In this document: positions 46,132-56,800 of the stretch, one piece after another
How positions within the stretch are numbered: the stretch's first letter is position 1
Layout of the letters: every line of letters begins with the position of its first letter
NCBI RefSeq assembly: GCF_000347035.1
Contig: NZ_ANIJ01000047.1
Coordinates: forward strand, 377,501 to 441,500
Reading direction: 5' to 3'
DNA length: 64,000 nt
From: Leptospira sp. B5-022
Lineage (GTDB): Bacteria > Spirochaetota > Leptospiria > Leptospirales > Leptospiraceae
Notes under the pieces: generated by a model
What the model saw: only the letters and a program-made list of their open reading frames with translations
What the model was told of the DNA's origin: nothing
Databases searched by the model: none
Made by a program: the position numbers and the translations under genes

Positions 46132-47231
46132 TCTCACAGATCACGGACATATTACATTTATTCTGTCTTTCGAATTTAATCTTTATCATCGGACTTCTCG
46201 GATGGAGATACTATTACGATCTTAGGATTCGTATCGCGGGAGGTTTTTCTTTCGGGATCGTATGTTATATCCTTTTATCTTTAGATCCTGATCTTAAGAT
46301 CCCTTATTCCATCCGCGTATTCCTGTTTACCGGCCTTATCAGTTTGCCATTTTTCTTTTGGATGATCAGCCTTGCAATATTTGAAGATCATTTCGAGATC
46401 AAATATTGGCATTGGCTTTTGCTTATCAGTAAGGTTGGGGTCTCCGCTTGGTCGGTCTATCCTGTATTAGATCTGATCAATATGAGAGGGCCTATCGTTT
46501 CTGAAACGGTTCTCGCACATATTATCATTCCGACTCTTCTCTCTTTGGGCTTTGTAGTGGCCGCAATCATTCGGATCTATTCGGGGAGAAAAGACGATCT
46601 TGTAGAAGCAAGAAGAAGGTTACGTGAAGTCCATATTCTAATGACCGGAAGTGTGATCACTTTTAATATGTTCTCTCATCTGATCTTAAGAGGTAAGGTC
46701 TTATCCGAAATTTTGGATCTGGCGAACGTGATCCTTGCTTGGGGACTGATTCTTGCATTCATGTATTTGGTCTTCGAATTGAAAGAAGGTTTGGTGGATC
46801 CAAGACCAGAAGAATCCGAGGACAAAGAAGAAAAAGCGGTTTATGCTGATCCAGCGTTGAAGAAAAAATTAGTCTCTGCATTCGAAGAAACTAAACTTTA
46901 TAGAAAAGAGGGACTGACGATCGGGCAACTTGCGGAGGATCTGGAAATACAGGAATATAAACTGCGAAGGCTGATCAACCAGGCGATGGGTTTTCGAAAT
47001 TTTCCGGATTTTTTAAATCGTTACAGGATCCAAGAAGCCTGCGAGATCCTTTTGGATTCGGGAAAAGATGAAGTCCCAATTATCCGGATCGCTATGGATT
47101 TGGGCTACCAATCCCTGGGCCCCTTTAACCGAGCATTTAAAGAACTAACAGGGGTCACACCCACCGAATTTCGCCGCAACCGTGGTAGGGATGAATCCTT
47201 AAAAAGTACCGCCGATTTTGAAATCAGCTAG
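46128..47231 (+). CDS. Membrane-bound AraC-family transcription regulator
   Basis: 367 residues from a TTG that overlaps the upstream stop (TTGA). About seven transmembrane helices fill residues 5-215; a linker follows, then an AraC DNA-binding domain at about 265-355: LTIGQLAEDLEIQEYKLRRL and MDLGYQSLGPFNRAFKELTG with the typical GVTPTEFRR end. Sensing by a membrane domain and direct DNA binding from the membrane is unusual. Target genes unknown; the desaturase gene downstream is one candidate. Confidence 0.82.
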   Translation: MISQITDILHLFCLSNLIFIIGLLGWRYYYDLRIRIAGGFSFGIVCYILLSLDPDLKIPYSIRVFLFTGLISLPFFFWMISLAIFEDHFEIKYWHWLLLISKVGVSAWSVYPVLDLINMRGPIVSETVLAHIIIPTLLSLGFVVAAIIRIYSGRKDDLVEARRRLREVHILMTGSVITFNMFSHLILRGKVLSEILDLANVILAWGLILAFMYLVFELKEGLVDPRPEESEDKEEKAVYADPALKKKLVSAFEETKLYRKEGLTIGQLAEDLEIQEYKLRRLINQAMGFRNFPDFLNRYRIQEACEILLDSGKDEVPIIRIAMDLGYQSLGPFNRAFKELTGVTPTEFRRNRGRDESLKSTADFEIS

Positions 47232-47301
47232 AGAATTTTAAAATTCGAATAGGCGAATCCTCGTCATATCGTGTAAACTGTGTGCACACGGAGAGAATGG
47301 G

Positions 47302-48132
47302 ATGAACGAGATCGTGGATCAAATTGGCTATACCGCCTATTATTTTCTGACCTTAGGAATGTTATGGTTCCGCTATATTTTGATGGCCGGGATCGCTTAT
47401 GTTTTTGTTTGGATGATCTTTAAAGATAAGCTTAAACATAAGATCATTCAAAATAAACTTCCGGAAAAAGATAAAATTTCCCACGAACTCAAGTATTCGG
47501 CCATCTCGCTTGCGATCTTTGCCGCCTCCGGGATTTTAGTTGTCTTAATGAAGAAGGCCGGCTGGACTTTTATTTATGATAAGGTAGAAGATTACGGAGT
47601 TCCTTATCTTCTCTTCAGCATTGTCGCTCTGATATTCCTGCATGATACTTACTTTTACTGGACTCATCGTTTGATGCATCATCCTCTTCTTTTTAAAAGA
47701 ATGCATCTGGTCCATCATAAGTCCACAAACCCTTCTCCTTGGGCCGCGTTTTCTTTCCATCCTTACGAAGCCGTAGTGGAAGCGGGGATCGTTCCATTGG
47801 TAATACTTTTTTTACCGGTGCATACGACCGCCCTTATCGTGTTTTTCTTTTATAGTAATTTCCTGAATGTTTTAGGGCATCTTTCTTTCGAACTTTTTCC
47901 TAAAGGTTTTATAGAAAATAGAATATTAAGACTTCATAATTCTACTACTCATCATAATATGCACCATAAATATTTTAACTGTAATTACAGTTTGTATTTT
48001 AATATTTGGGATCGGATTATGGGCACTAATCACGAGAAGTATTTTGATACCTTTAGAGAAGTAACGAATCGAGAGCCTGAGGTTATAGAAGACGTCGGAA
48101 CTCCAACATCGGCGATAACGACAGGAGTTTAA
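47302..48132 (+). CDS. Sterol-desaturase-type fatty acid hydroxylase
   Basis: 276 residues, integral membrane di-iron enzyme family. Three histidine boxes are complete: H114-DTYFYWTH-R-L-M-HH, H135-LVHHK, and H217-H218-N-M-H221-H222. Transmembrane helices near 15-38, 58-75, 93-112 and 155-180. Substrates of the family include sterols, fatty acids and alkylglycerols; which one is not visible. The last 15 codons carry part of a palindrome (gtcggaactccaaca). No terminator follows before the convergent histidine kinase. Confidence 0.85.
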   Translation: MNEIVDQIGYTAYYFLTLGMLWFRYILMAGIAYVFVWMIFKDKLKHKIIQNKLPEKDKISHELKYSAISLAIFAASGILVVLMKKAGWTFIYDKVEDYGVPYLLFSIVALIFLHDTYFYWTHRLMHHPLLFKRMHLVHHKSTNPSPWAAFSFHPYEAVVEAGIVPLVILFLPVHTTALIVFFFYSNFLNVLGHLSFELFPKGFIENRILRLHNSTTHHNMHHKYFNCNYSLYFNIWDRIMGTNHEKYFDTFREVTNREPEVIEDVGTPTSAITTGV

Positions 48133-48308
48133 GTGCCGAAAAGTGTTGGAATTCCAACATAAGAGAACTGCAAAATTTGATTGTTAAGAGGCGAATTTTG
48201 TGATATTGCGTGTAAGCGCTCTCCCACGGGCCCTCCTCCTCCACCCAAAGCCAGGGCGGGGGCGATCTTCAAAAACTGTAGGAACTCCTACGTGCGATTC
48301 CCAAATTT
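48092..48308. repeat. Cluster of GGAA(C/T)TCC palindromes
   Basis: Three members in 200 bases: gtcggaactccaaca (48092-48106, inside the upstream coding end), tgttggaattccaaca (48144-48159, perfect) and tgtaggaactcctacg (48278-48293). Between them lies a G/C-rich segment (gggccctcctcctccaccc, near 48230). The 176-base gap holds no gene. Confidence 0.65.
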
Positions 48309-50324
48309 TCAATTAGAGGCTGGGAACCGTATTCTCGTAATAGTTCCTTGCTTTGAGGAAAGGTCGATTACGGATCCCTTTAACTGTTTAGTCAGAAGTT
48401 CCACAAGTTCCAAACCCATGGAATCCTCCTGTTTAGAATCGGAGGACTTTCCTTTTCCATTATCTGAAACGTCTAAATGGATCCAGTCCCCCTCCTTGTA
48501 AAAAGAGATCTTGATGATCTTTTCTTCGGAATCTGCTTTAAAAGAGAACGCGTGTTTTAGAACATTCGTCACTAACTCATTCAGGATCAGACCGATAGGG
48601 ATCGCGGAATTTTGTTTGATCGGCAATGATTCGCAATTTAGAAAAATTTGGATCTCTTCTTTTTTATGGCCGAATGATTTGAGTAAGCTGTCCACAAGCC
48701 TACTTACGAACTCGGGAAAAAATTCGTCACTAATCCTATGTTTTCCGTACAAGGATTCATGCACATAAGCCATGGATAATATTCTATTTTGGGATTCGGT
48801 CAGCACCTGGGTCGGATTACTTGCTTCTACTTGCTCCAATTGGATGGAAAGTAAGCTGGATAATACCTGTAGATAATTTTTAACCCTGTGATGGACTTCT
48901 TTCAATAATAGGTCTTTTTCCTGTAGAGCGTTTGCCATAATTTCTTCCGCAAGTTTGACTTGGGTGAAGTCGGTGATAAAACCTTCCAAGGCGATCAATT
49001 CACCGTTTTCGCCTCTGACACCGGAGCCTTGCTCGAATGCCCAACGTATTTCTCCACTTCTACGGTGGATCCTGAATAAGAGTCGATACGGCAGATTTTT
49101 ACTAACAGCTTCCGTAACTTCTTGAAACACCCTTTCGGTATCTTCCGGGTGGATGATCTCTCCAAAAGAGATCGTACGGTTGGACACGAAGTCGGAAGGC
49201 GAATAACCAGTGAGTTCAAAACACCCCTCGCTTATGAACTCCATGGTCCAATCCGGATCATATGCGCAACGATACGCTATTCCTGGAAGATTTCGGATCA
49301 GAGTAGAGAGTTGTCTTTCACTTTCTTTTAATGCGGTTTCCGTTTTTTTGTAAAACGTAATGTCGGTGCACATTGCGAGAGCGCCTTCATAATTTCCTTG
49401 GGCGTCGAAGATCGGATTTGTGGACATCAAGAGCCAGACAGGTTCTCCATCAGGACGTTTGAAATAGAAATCGTGAACTTCCGCTTTCCCTTGTTTTCTT
49501 TCTTCTAACCTTTTATTTACCGCTTCCGTTGCATCAGGAGTTATAAAATCGTAAAGATTCTTACCTATGAGTTCTTTCTCACTCATCCCCAAAAATTCTG
49601 CCATTTTAGAATTTACGAATTTAGTTTTTGCATACTTGTCAATGAGCCAGATCCCTTCTAATGTGGTGTCCACAATTTTCTTATAGTTCCCTTCTGTTTT
49701 AGAAAGAGCGGCCTTTGTTTCTTCGAAGAATACGAGTAAGATCACAATCGCAGAAGAGAATCTAAACAGACCGGCGATAAAAAAACCGATATAACCGAAT
49801 TCAGGATGGAATTTCAGGAAAGGATAATTGAATACATGGATCCCCCAAAGAATGAAGATCCAGCCTGCGATAATCTTGCCTAGGCTAGGGATCAGATTTT
49901 TGGTCTTTAGAAAAATGATACCGGTATAAATTTGAGATCCACCGATCAATATATAGATGGGCCAAGCCAAGTATTCATTCGTGATCTTTTCTAGATCCAG
50001 ATACAATGCCCAAAGACCCGCTAACGAAAACAAAACCTGAAATGGTTTGGTGAAAGGTTTATTTAAAAAATAAAAACATCCTAAAAACTGAAAGAATGCT
50101 CTTAAAAAATCAATGGAGAAGGATGGAAAGTATTTGTAAGCGTCCGCTCCTCCTACTTGCATAATATTTCCTAGATAACCTAATAGACGGAATATCCAGC
50201 AGATGGACCAGGCAAGCAGAGCTTTCTGTCCTTCTTTCTTGTATAAATATAGATAAATAAAAATTAGAAAGAAGGCGGAAGGTGTCGCTGTGATGATGGT
50301 GGGTAATAACCAAGGATGAGTCAC
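48309..50324 (-). CDS. Membrane sensor histidine kinase with PAS domains, HisKA_2/HWE type
   Basis: 671 residues from a GTG preceded by CAAGGC. About six or seven N-terminal transmembrane helices (to about 205), then two PAS domains (about 215-330 and 340-460, with the PAC-like EGALAMCTDITFYKK and GFITDFTQVK), then a kinase core: phospho-His in LLKEVHHRVKNYLQV, N-box LILNELVTNVLKHAF and VSDNGKG. The His-Asn type is that of HisKA_2 kinases. No response regulator is adjacent. It follows the GT-C gene by 44 bases. Confidence 0.87.
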   Translation of the reverse strand: MTHPWLLPTIITATPSAFFLIFIYLYLYKKEGQKALLAWSICWIFRLLGYLGNIMQVGGADAYKYFPSFSIDFLRAFFQFLGCFYFLNKPFTKPFQVLFSLAGLWALYLDLEKITNEYLAWPIYILIGGSQIYTGIIFLKTKNLIPSLGKIIAGWIFILWGIHVFNYPFLKFHPEFGYIGFFIAGLFRFSSAIVILLVFFEETKAALSKTEGNYKKIVDTTLEGIWLIDKYAKTKFVNSKMAEFLGMSEKELIGKNLYDFITPDATEAVNKRLEERKQGKAEVHDFYFKRPDGEPVWLLMSTNPIFDAQGNYEGALAMCTDITFYKKTETALKESERQLSTLIRNLPGIAYRCAYDPDWTMEFISEGCFELTGYSPSDFVSNRTISFGEIIHPEDTERVFQEVTEAVSKNLPYRLLFRIHRRSGEIRWAFEQGSGVRGENGELIALEGFITDFTQVKLAEEIMANALQEKDLLLKEVHHRVKNYLQVLSSLLSIQLEQVEASNPTQVLTESQNRILSMAYVHESLYGKHRISDEFFPEFVSRLVDSLLKSFGHKKEEIQIFLNCESLPIKQNSAIPIGLILNELVTNVLKHAFSFKADSEEKIIKISFYKEGDWIHLDVSDNGKGKSSDSKQEDSMGLELVELLTKQLKGSVIDLSSKQGTITRIRFPASN

Positions 50325-50368
50325 GATGCCTTGCGCCGTTCACCGAAACGGATTTCGGTTTGATCCGA

Positions 50369-52303
50369 TTATTTTTTAATAAGACGAAATTCTTTGAAAC
50401 AATAATCTCCATTAGGGTGTTTAATTTCTTTGATAGCGTTCAAGTTAATCCCTAAACTTTCCGCTCTAGAAAGATATTTGGAAGGCAGATCGCAGGAAGG
50501 ACCAATATACACAGCTTTGTCAAATTCGTCCCAGGATTTCCATTTGTATTTGCTATCGTTGCGATATTTTCCCTTTTCAACCGTTTTTTGTCTGAATAAA
50601 AGATCAAACTCGGAGGCAAGAATCCTTCCGGCCACTTGGAAGTTCTCCTCATCGTGGAACGCATTGAATGCGATATATTTCCCTTGGGGGTCTATCTCTT
50701 TCGCAAATTCTCTTGCCGGTTGGAATGTGGCTGTGTCGAATCCCTTTAAACAAAATTGGTTTTTGGAAAGATAAGTTTGGCTGAGTAATCCGCCTTCTCT
50801 CACAAATAGACTCGAGGCCCAAAGTAAGAAAACTAAGAAAACTCCGCAGAAGAGTAATTTTCTATTCTTTTCAGAAATTTGGACTAACCTAAAAGACCAT
50901 AAGCTAAGGATCGTAAGAAGAGCAGGCAATGGGTAGAATACGTGTCTAAGCTGTTTGTTTCCAGTACTCGCATCGATAACAATGTATTGTAAGAAAACGA
51001 TTATGGTGATCGCGAATAACGGATCTTTTAGGAATTTAGGCCAACCGATATTCTGTAATTTTGCAAGTAGAGAATCGATCCTTCCTTCTCCTCTTGCTTG
51101 AGTGAACTCAGTCTTTTCTTTTCTGTTCAAATAGAGCCAATAACCGATCGCACCCAAAGAAAATAGGAAGAAGGTCCGAAAGATCCAAGGTTCATTGAAA
51201 ACATGGCTCGCAGGAAATTTATCCTCGGGAGATTCGAATAAACTTAAGATAAAACTGCGAACAAATTTGTTCACGATCATCTGAGCGTTTACAAGGCTCA
51301 TTACCCTGTCCAGGTTCGTAAATAACCAAATAAAACAAGGAAGGATCGCGTACAAATACAGTATCTTGATGGAAGGGGGAGAAATTTTCCCTAAGTCCTT
51401 TCTATTCTTAAATAAGAAATAATTAAAATCCAAGAAAAGAAGAACCGTTAGGAAATATAAAACTTTTTTGAAGGACCTTTGGTCCAGGTTCCAATCCGTC
51501 ACTACTCTCAATACCGGTAATGAAAGAACAAGAAGCACTACCACGATCAGGAACAAAAGCCTGAGCCCTTTGTAGTGAACTTTTACGGAGAATCGAATAA
51601 ATCCGATCCATTCCGGAAGTCTGGACATTAGCTCGAATAAAAAGATCGAAATGAATAATAAAAGTCCGTATGGATACTTCGTAAAAAATAGAAGGATCAA
51701 AACCGCAGAGACCAACGCCGCTACCTTGGAACCGGCAGGTAAACTTTCTCCCGGTTTTAAGTCCTTTACGGAATCATAAAGTTTATAGAGGCCCCAATAC
51801 ACCCAAAGAAGAATGAACATCCCTTGGGTTTCTAACATAGACGATAGACTATAAGCTGGAGTTTCGGAAGTATGAAGACTCAATGCCAATACAAAGATTG
51901 AGACTAAACTTCCGAAAAGGAAAGATCCGGAGATCCTGGAAACGATATAAATGATCGAAGGAAAACATAAAGCGTAGAATGCTAGACCTAAGAAGGAATC
52001 CTTCCAGGTGATGGGCCATTCTCCCGGGCTAGCCAAAAGTAAAAGCGAAAATATCGGACGTAAAGGCGGCCAGGTTGCCGATTCTAAGAAAGGAAGAGTT
52101 GCTCTCCAAAATTTGCCGTCTCTGTAATCCTGAAATTGGTCGTATACTGCCGTTAGGCGGATATTCTCGTCCCAGGTCAAAAGGTCCGTAATCGGGCAGA
52201 TCTCTAAGAACGCCTGCCAGTTTTTGGAGATCATAACTCGAACGGCAAAAAAGGCGATAACGCCGAATAAAAGCCCTAAAACTCTATCCCAACTGCGGTT
52301 CAT
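50369..52303 (-). CDS. Membrane glycosyltransferase of the GT-C fold (family 39-like)
   Basis: 644 residues, roughly 11-13 transmembrane helices with a soluble C-terminal domain from about residue 520. The first periplasmic loop has the acidic motif TWDENIRL (43-50), the usual catalytic aspartate position in GT-C enzymes, followed by FLESATWPPLRP. Such enzymes move a lipid-linked sugar onto lipid A, protein or glycan on the periplasmic side. ATGA overlap with the GT2 gene, which would supply the polyprenyl-sugar donor. The acceptor is unknown. Confidence 0.78.
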   Translation of the reverse strand: MNRSWDRVLGLLFGVIAFFAVRVMISKNWQAFLEICPITDLLTWDENIRLTAVYDQFQDYRDGKFWRATLPFLESATWPPLRPIFSLLLLASPGEWPITWKDSFLGLAFYALCFPSIIYIVSRISGSFLFGSLVSIFVLALSLHTSETPAYSLSSMLETQGMFILLWVYWGLYKLYDSVKDLKPGESLPAGSKVAALVSAVLILLFFTKYPYGLLLFISIFLFELMSRLPEWIGFIRFSVKVHYKGLRLLFLIVVVLLVLSLPVLRVVTDWNLDQRSFKKVLYFLTVLLFLDFNYFLFKNRKDLGKISPPSIKILYLYAILPCFIWLFTNLDRVMSLVNAQMIVNKFVRSFILSLFESPEDKFPASHVFNEPWIFRTFFLFSLGAIGYWLYLNRKEKTEFTQARGEGRIDSLLAKLQNIGWPKFLKDPLFAITIIVFLQYIVIDASTGNKQLRHVFYPLPALLTILSLWSFRLVQISEKNRKLLFCGVFLVFLLWASSLFVREGGLLSQTYLSKNQFCLKGFDTATFQPAREFAKEIDPQGKYIAFNAFHDEENFQVAGRILASEFDLLFRQKTVEKGKYRNDSKYKWKSWDEFDKAVYIGPSCDLPSKYLSRAESLGINLNAIKEIKHPNGDYCFKEFRLIKK

Positions 52304-53277
52304 TTTTTACTTTTTTGTCTTACCGAGTAGATCTTCTCGATCACATAGAGAGGACGATTCTTGGATTGATCGTTTACCCTGCTTAGATATTCACCTATCA
52401 TTCCTAATGCAATGAGTTGGATCCCGCCTAATACCAGAACAACGATCATAACAGAGGTCCATCCTTGGATGGTATTGTCCGTAAACAGTTTTAAGTAGAG
52501 AATATAGACGGTATATAATGCGCCGAAAAATGCGGAAGCAAATCCTAAATAAGAAGAAAGTTTAAGCGGGGCGGAGGAGAAGGAAGTGATCCCGTCTAAA
52601 GCAAACTTTAACATCTTGCTGACGGAAAATTTGGTTTCTCCATCAAAACGTTCGTCTCTATCGTATTCCAATCCTGTTTGTTTGAAGCCGATCCATGCGA
52701 TCAATCCTCGGATATAACGATGTTGTTCTCTCATGGAGACTAAAACATCTGTCACCCTTCTGCTCATGATCCTAAAATCTCCCGTGTCGATCGGGATATC
52801 GAAACGAGTGATCTTTTTTAGGATCCTATAAAATACGTGAGCGGTAACGAGTTTAAAAAAGGACTCACCTTCTCTTTTCTTTCTTCTTGCATAAACGACG
52901 TCGTAACCTTCCGACATTTTTGCATAAAGTTCTGCGACAAACTCAGGAGGATCTTGAAGGTCTCCGTCCATGACTGCAACGGTTTCACCTCTTGCTGTAT
53001 CGATCCCGGCAGTGATGGCTAATTGGTGTCCGTAATTTCTGGATAAGTTCAAAAGAAAAAAACCCGGTTCCGATTCGCAGAATTTTTTTAATACGTCGAA
53101 GGTATCGTCTCTCGAACCGTCGTTTACAAAAAGAATTTCCGCATCTTCTTTTCCGAAGCGATGCTTTTCTTTTAAAATACCGAGTAGGACCCGAAGTCTT
53201 TTTACAAGTTCGGGGATGGTTTTTTCCTCATTATAAACGGGAATGACTAGGGATAAAAGAGGAGGCTTAGCGGGCAT
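52300..53277 (-). CDS. Polyprenyl-phosphate glycosyltransferase, family GT2 (GtrB/DPM1-like)
   Basis: 325 residues from the ATG at 53277 (AAGG five bases upstream); an ATG at 53310 would add 11 residues. GT2 domain: LVIPVYNEE, FVNDGSRDDT, and the metal motif MDGDLQDPP (about 104-112), then the GtrB-type DTGDFRIMSR. Two C-terminal transmembrane helices (about 235-258 and 270-295). It loads a sugar on undecaprenyl phosphate, probably for the GT-C enzyme coded by the overlapping gene. Confidence 0.9.
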   Translation of the reverse strand: MPAKPPLLSLVIPVYNEEKTIPELVKRLRVLLGILKEKHRFGKEDAEILFVNDGSRDDTFDVLKKFCESEPGFFLLNLSRNYGHQLAITAGIDTARGETVAVMDGDLQDPPEFVAELYAKMSEGYDVVYARRKKREGESFFKLVTAHVFYRILKKITRFDIPIDTGDFRIMSRRVTDVLVSMREQHRYIRGLIAWIGFKQTGLEYDRDERFDGETKFSVSKMLKFALDGITSFSSAPLKLSSYLGFASAFFGALYTVYILYLKLFTDNTIQGWTSVMIVVLVLGGIQLIALGMIGEYLSRVNDQSKNRPLYVIEKIYSVRQKSKK

Positions 53278-53468
53278 GCTGACCTTGGTACGATGTTTGT
53301 ATTCGGTCAAAATGTCGACAATATTTCCGGTAATTTCTATCCGAGTCGAAACCTAGTTTCCATTTGATTTTTGGGATCTTTCGATGGATTCCACCGGTCA
53401 ATTCGGCAAAAAAGGGCTTTACAAGGAGGCCGGAATGCAGATCTTATATAAGCACAAAAATCCAAGAA

Positions 53469-53816
<348 letters not shown>

Positions 53817-53830
53817 CCTAAACATTTCGG

Positions 53831-56800
53831 TTGGCTTCCGAGTTCTTACAGTATTTGAAAAAGAAAAAACTCCGCCTTGGGATCATTGCGGGGATTTTTC
53901 TCTTCTATCACCTTCTTTTCAACTCAATCACAGGACAAATCCTATTCGATAAGATTGCCTCTTCCGCTTTTGCAGGAAAGTTCGAGGCAAATGTCAAAAG
54001 TTTTTCACCACTCTATGGATTTAGGTTCACTGATGTAAAATTGTATCCTAGAGCCGACTGGGGTCAGAAGCCTGTACTGATCGCTAAAGAACTGGGGATC
54101 TCCTACAACCTTCCTCTTATCATTTTTGGGAGATTAAAACTTTCCAAAATTTCCATCCATGGATTAGAGTTGGACCTCCTACAAAGGGGAAACCTCTGGA
54201 ATATTTCCTCCGCTTTTCCACCGGGCAAAAAAGAAGAAGTTAGTACCGAAAAAACGGAACCTCTTTCGGAGATCCGTACCTATCTACCGGTCAGCGCATT
54301 CTTAGAACTGGAGCTAAAAGATATCAATATTCGAGTGAATTCGGAAAACGGTTCGAAGTCGTACTCCGCAGGGTTGGAAGGATTAGAGCTTGGATTTCTT
54401 TTGGATACGAATCGTTTCACTCGGATCCCATTCGATTTGAACGTTTTGGATCTGATCGACGAATTCCAGGTAAAATTGAATCCGGAGAATCAGATAAAAT
54501 TACGATTCCAAGATTCTTCCGGTGGATTAGACCACCCATTTCGATGTACGTGGATCTGGGAAAGAGCAGAAGGTTCCAAATCCGGGTTCCATTCCAAACT
54601 CGACCTTGGTTCCGAAAAAATACCGATACGAATTGCGAATCGGGTCAGTGCACCTTTCGGTTTTTCCATCCAATACGATTTAGATGTTTCTCCGGAGAAG
54701 AAGGAACTACTCCTTAGAAAATTAGAATGGAAAGTAGGGGAAGATACCTGGTTGGAAGGAAGCGGAAAAGTTTCCGACTTTGCTGCGGATTCCGGTAACG
54801 TAAATCTCGCCATTCAAAAATCCAGGATCAGGCTCGCGCCTTTATCGGATTTTTTGCATAGTATCGGATTCGATTCGTTCTCCATGAGTGGAGAAGCAAG
54901 CTTGGCTCCGATTTTAGCGGAAGGTGGTTGGGACAATCTAAGGGTCCTGGGAGAGATCCGAGCTAATGGATTGGATTTTAAGATCGGTAAAAAAAGACAT
55001 TCTGTTCCGGTATTCCATTTGGATTGGGATATTCGGATCGATCCTCAGAGCGAAAAGGGTCCGGGGCCAAAGATCCCTCTTCCTTGGATAAGGTCTTTTA
55101 CATTCAAAAATTTGAAATTGATCTATAATGAAATTCTATTAGAGGGAAATCTCAATTATTCTCAGGCAGAAGGACCGAATCTAAATCTGAAATTGGACAA
55201 TTTCGGATTAGGAGAATATTTAAAAGGATTTTCCGGTAAATTTTCCGCTGAACTTTCCGCTTTAGGAAAGGATTTTTCGCAACTGGATGCGTCCTTAAAA
55301 TTAAAAGCCAAAGGTTTCAGATTCCCGATGGATCGAGGTAACTCCGGAAATATCTATCTGGAAGGCGGTCTAAAAGCTATATTCCTTTTTCCTAAAAAAG
55401 CATGGGGTCTGGAGGAAATATTAGTATCCAGTCTGGGCCTGCAAGCCTTCTCGCCTGAAGGAAACTCCGCAGCAAAATTAAATACCGGAGGAAGGATCGG
55501 ACTTGGAGAACCGTTCGTATTAGATCTGAAAAAAGCGGAATTGGATCTGGATTTGGAACATCTTGTTCCGATTCTTCCATTGTCGTTACGTGAAACGTTA
55601 ATTCCAGTCCGAAACCAAGTAGGAAAAACGATCGGCTTGGACGGAGACTTTTATTATTCACTCGGAAGTCAAAGTCAGAATATCCAAGGAAGCCTAGGTG
55701 TCGATCTGCCTGGGATGAATCTGAGAGATGGAAAACTATCCTTAGACCTAAAGATGATGGGCGGCCCAAGTTCTAAGATCAAAATTGATAAACTCGAATT
55801 AAGTGCATTCTCCCGAAAATTACATTTAGGATTGGGTGGAGAATTGACAAAGGCCTCCAAAAACGGACCACCTCCTTTTATGGGAGAATTTATCCCTAAC
55901 CTCAAAGGGGAGCTGAAACTTTTATCTCCGAAGGAAGGCGGATTGATCAAGGGGCTATTCTTCCAAGGAGAAGCGGGGATCAAATTTAGTTGGTTTGGAA
56001 GTCTTATTCAGGGAAATATAATATCTAAAAATTCTAATGTACTTTTGCAAAGCGGGGTTTGTCCTGGATACGATTGTAAACTGTATAGGATAGACGGTTG
56101 GAATGCGGATGTTCCTTTCTCGCATGACCTCTCCGTAAAAGAGACCAAAAATATGATCGAGGGGAGCAAAAGGAAATTCGTGATGAATTACGGCCGGACT
56201 CCTGCACCGAATTTTACGATCCGACAGATCATTGGAAATCATCCTTCCCTAAAAGGAACACCTTTCGAATACAGCAGACCTAAGGCGGATTCTCCCGGGC
56301 TTTCCGCTAACATGGAATACTCGGAAAATTATTTACGGATGGATTATCTAAAGGTATATACTTTGGACGGGGAAATTTGGGGTAAGGATATGATCGTTAA
56401 CGTAGGTTCCGGCGACCCTGAAAAAATGGAATATTCCGTCTCCTTGAGAGTAAAGGATATAGATCTGAAACAATTATTACCTGCTAAGACCCAACCTAAA
56501 ATAGACGATGGGAAGGTGAAAGCCGACTTGAATCTTTGGGGAAGGAATTTGGGAGATCCAGTTCCTAACTTAAATTTATTTTTTAGTATCTATCAGATTG
56601 GGAACGATTTCGGGAAAAGTGCGATCAATATTTTTGCACCTTCCAATATACTCACCGATTTTATCTACGGAAGTTATGCGGTGGATAAGATTGAATTGGA
56701 ATTGTCCAAGGGGTTAGTCTATGCTGTGATCTTATTCAAACGTTCCATTCTAGGGACGATCATCCGATTGGAAAATAACCAGGTTTCCCAGCAGAGAATG

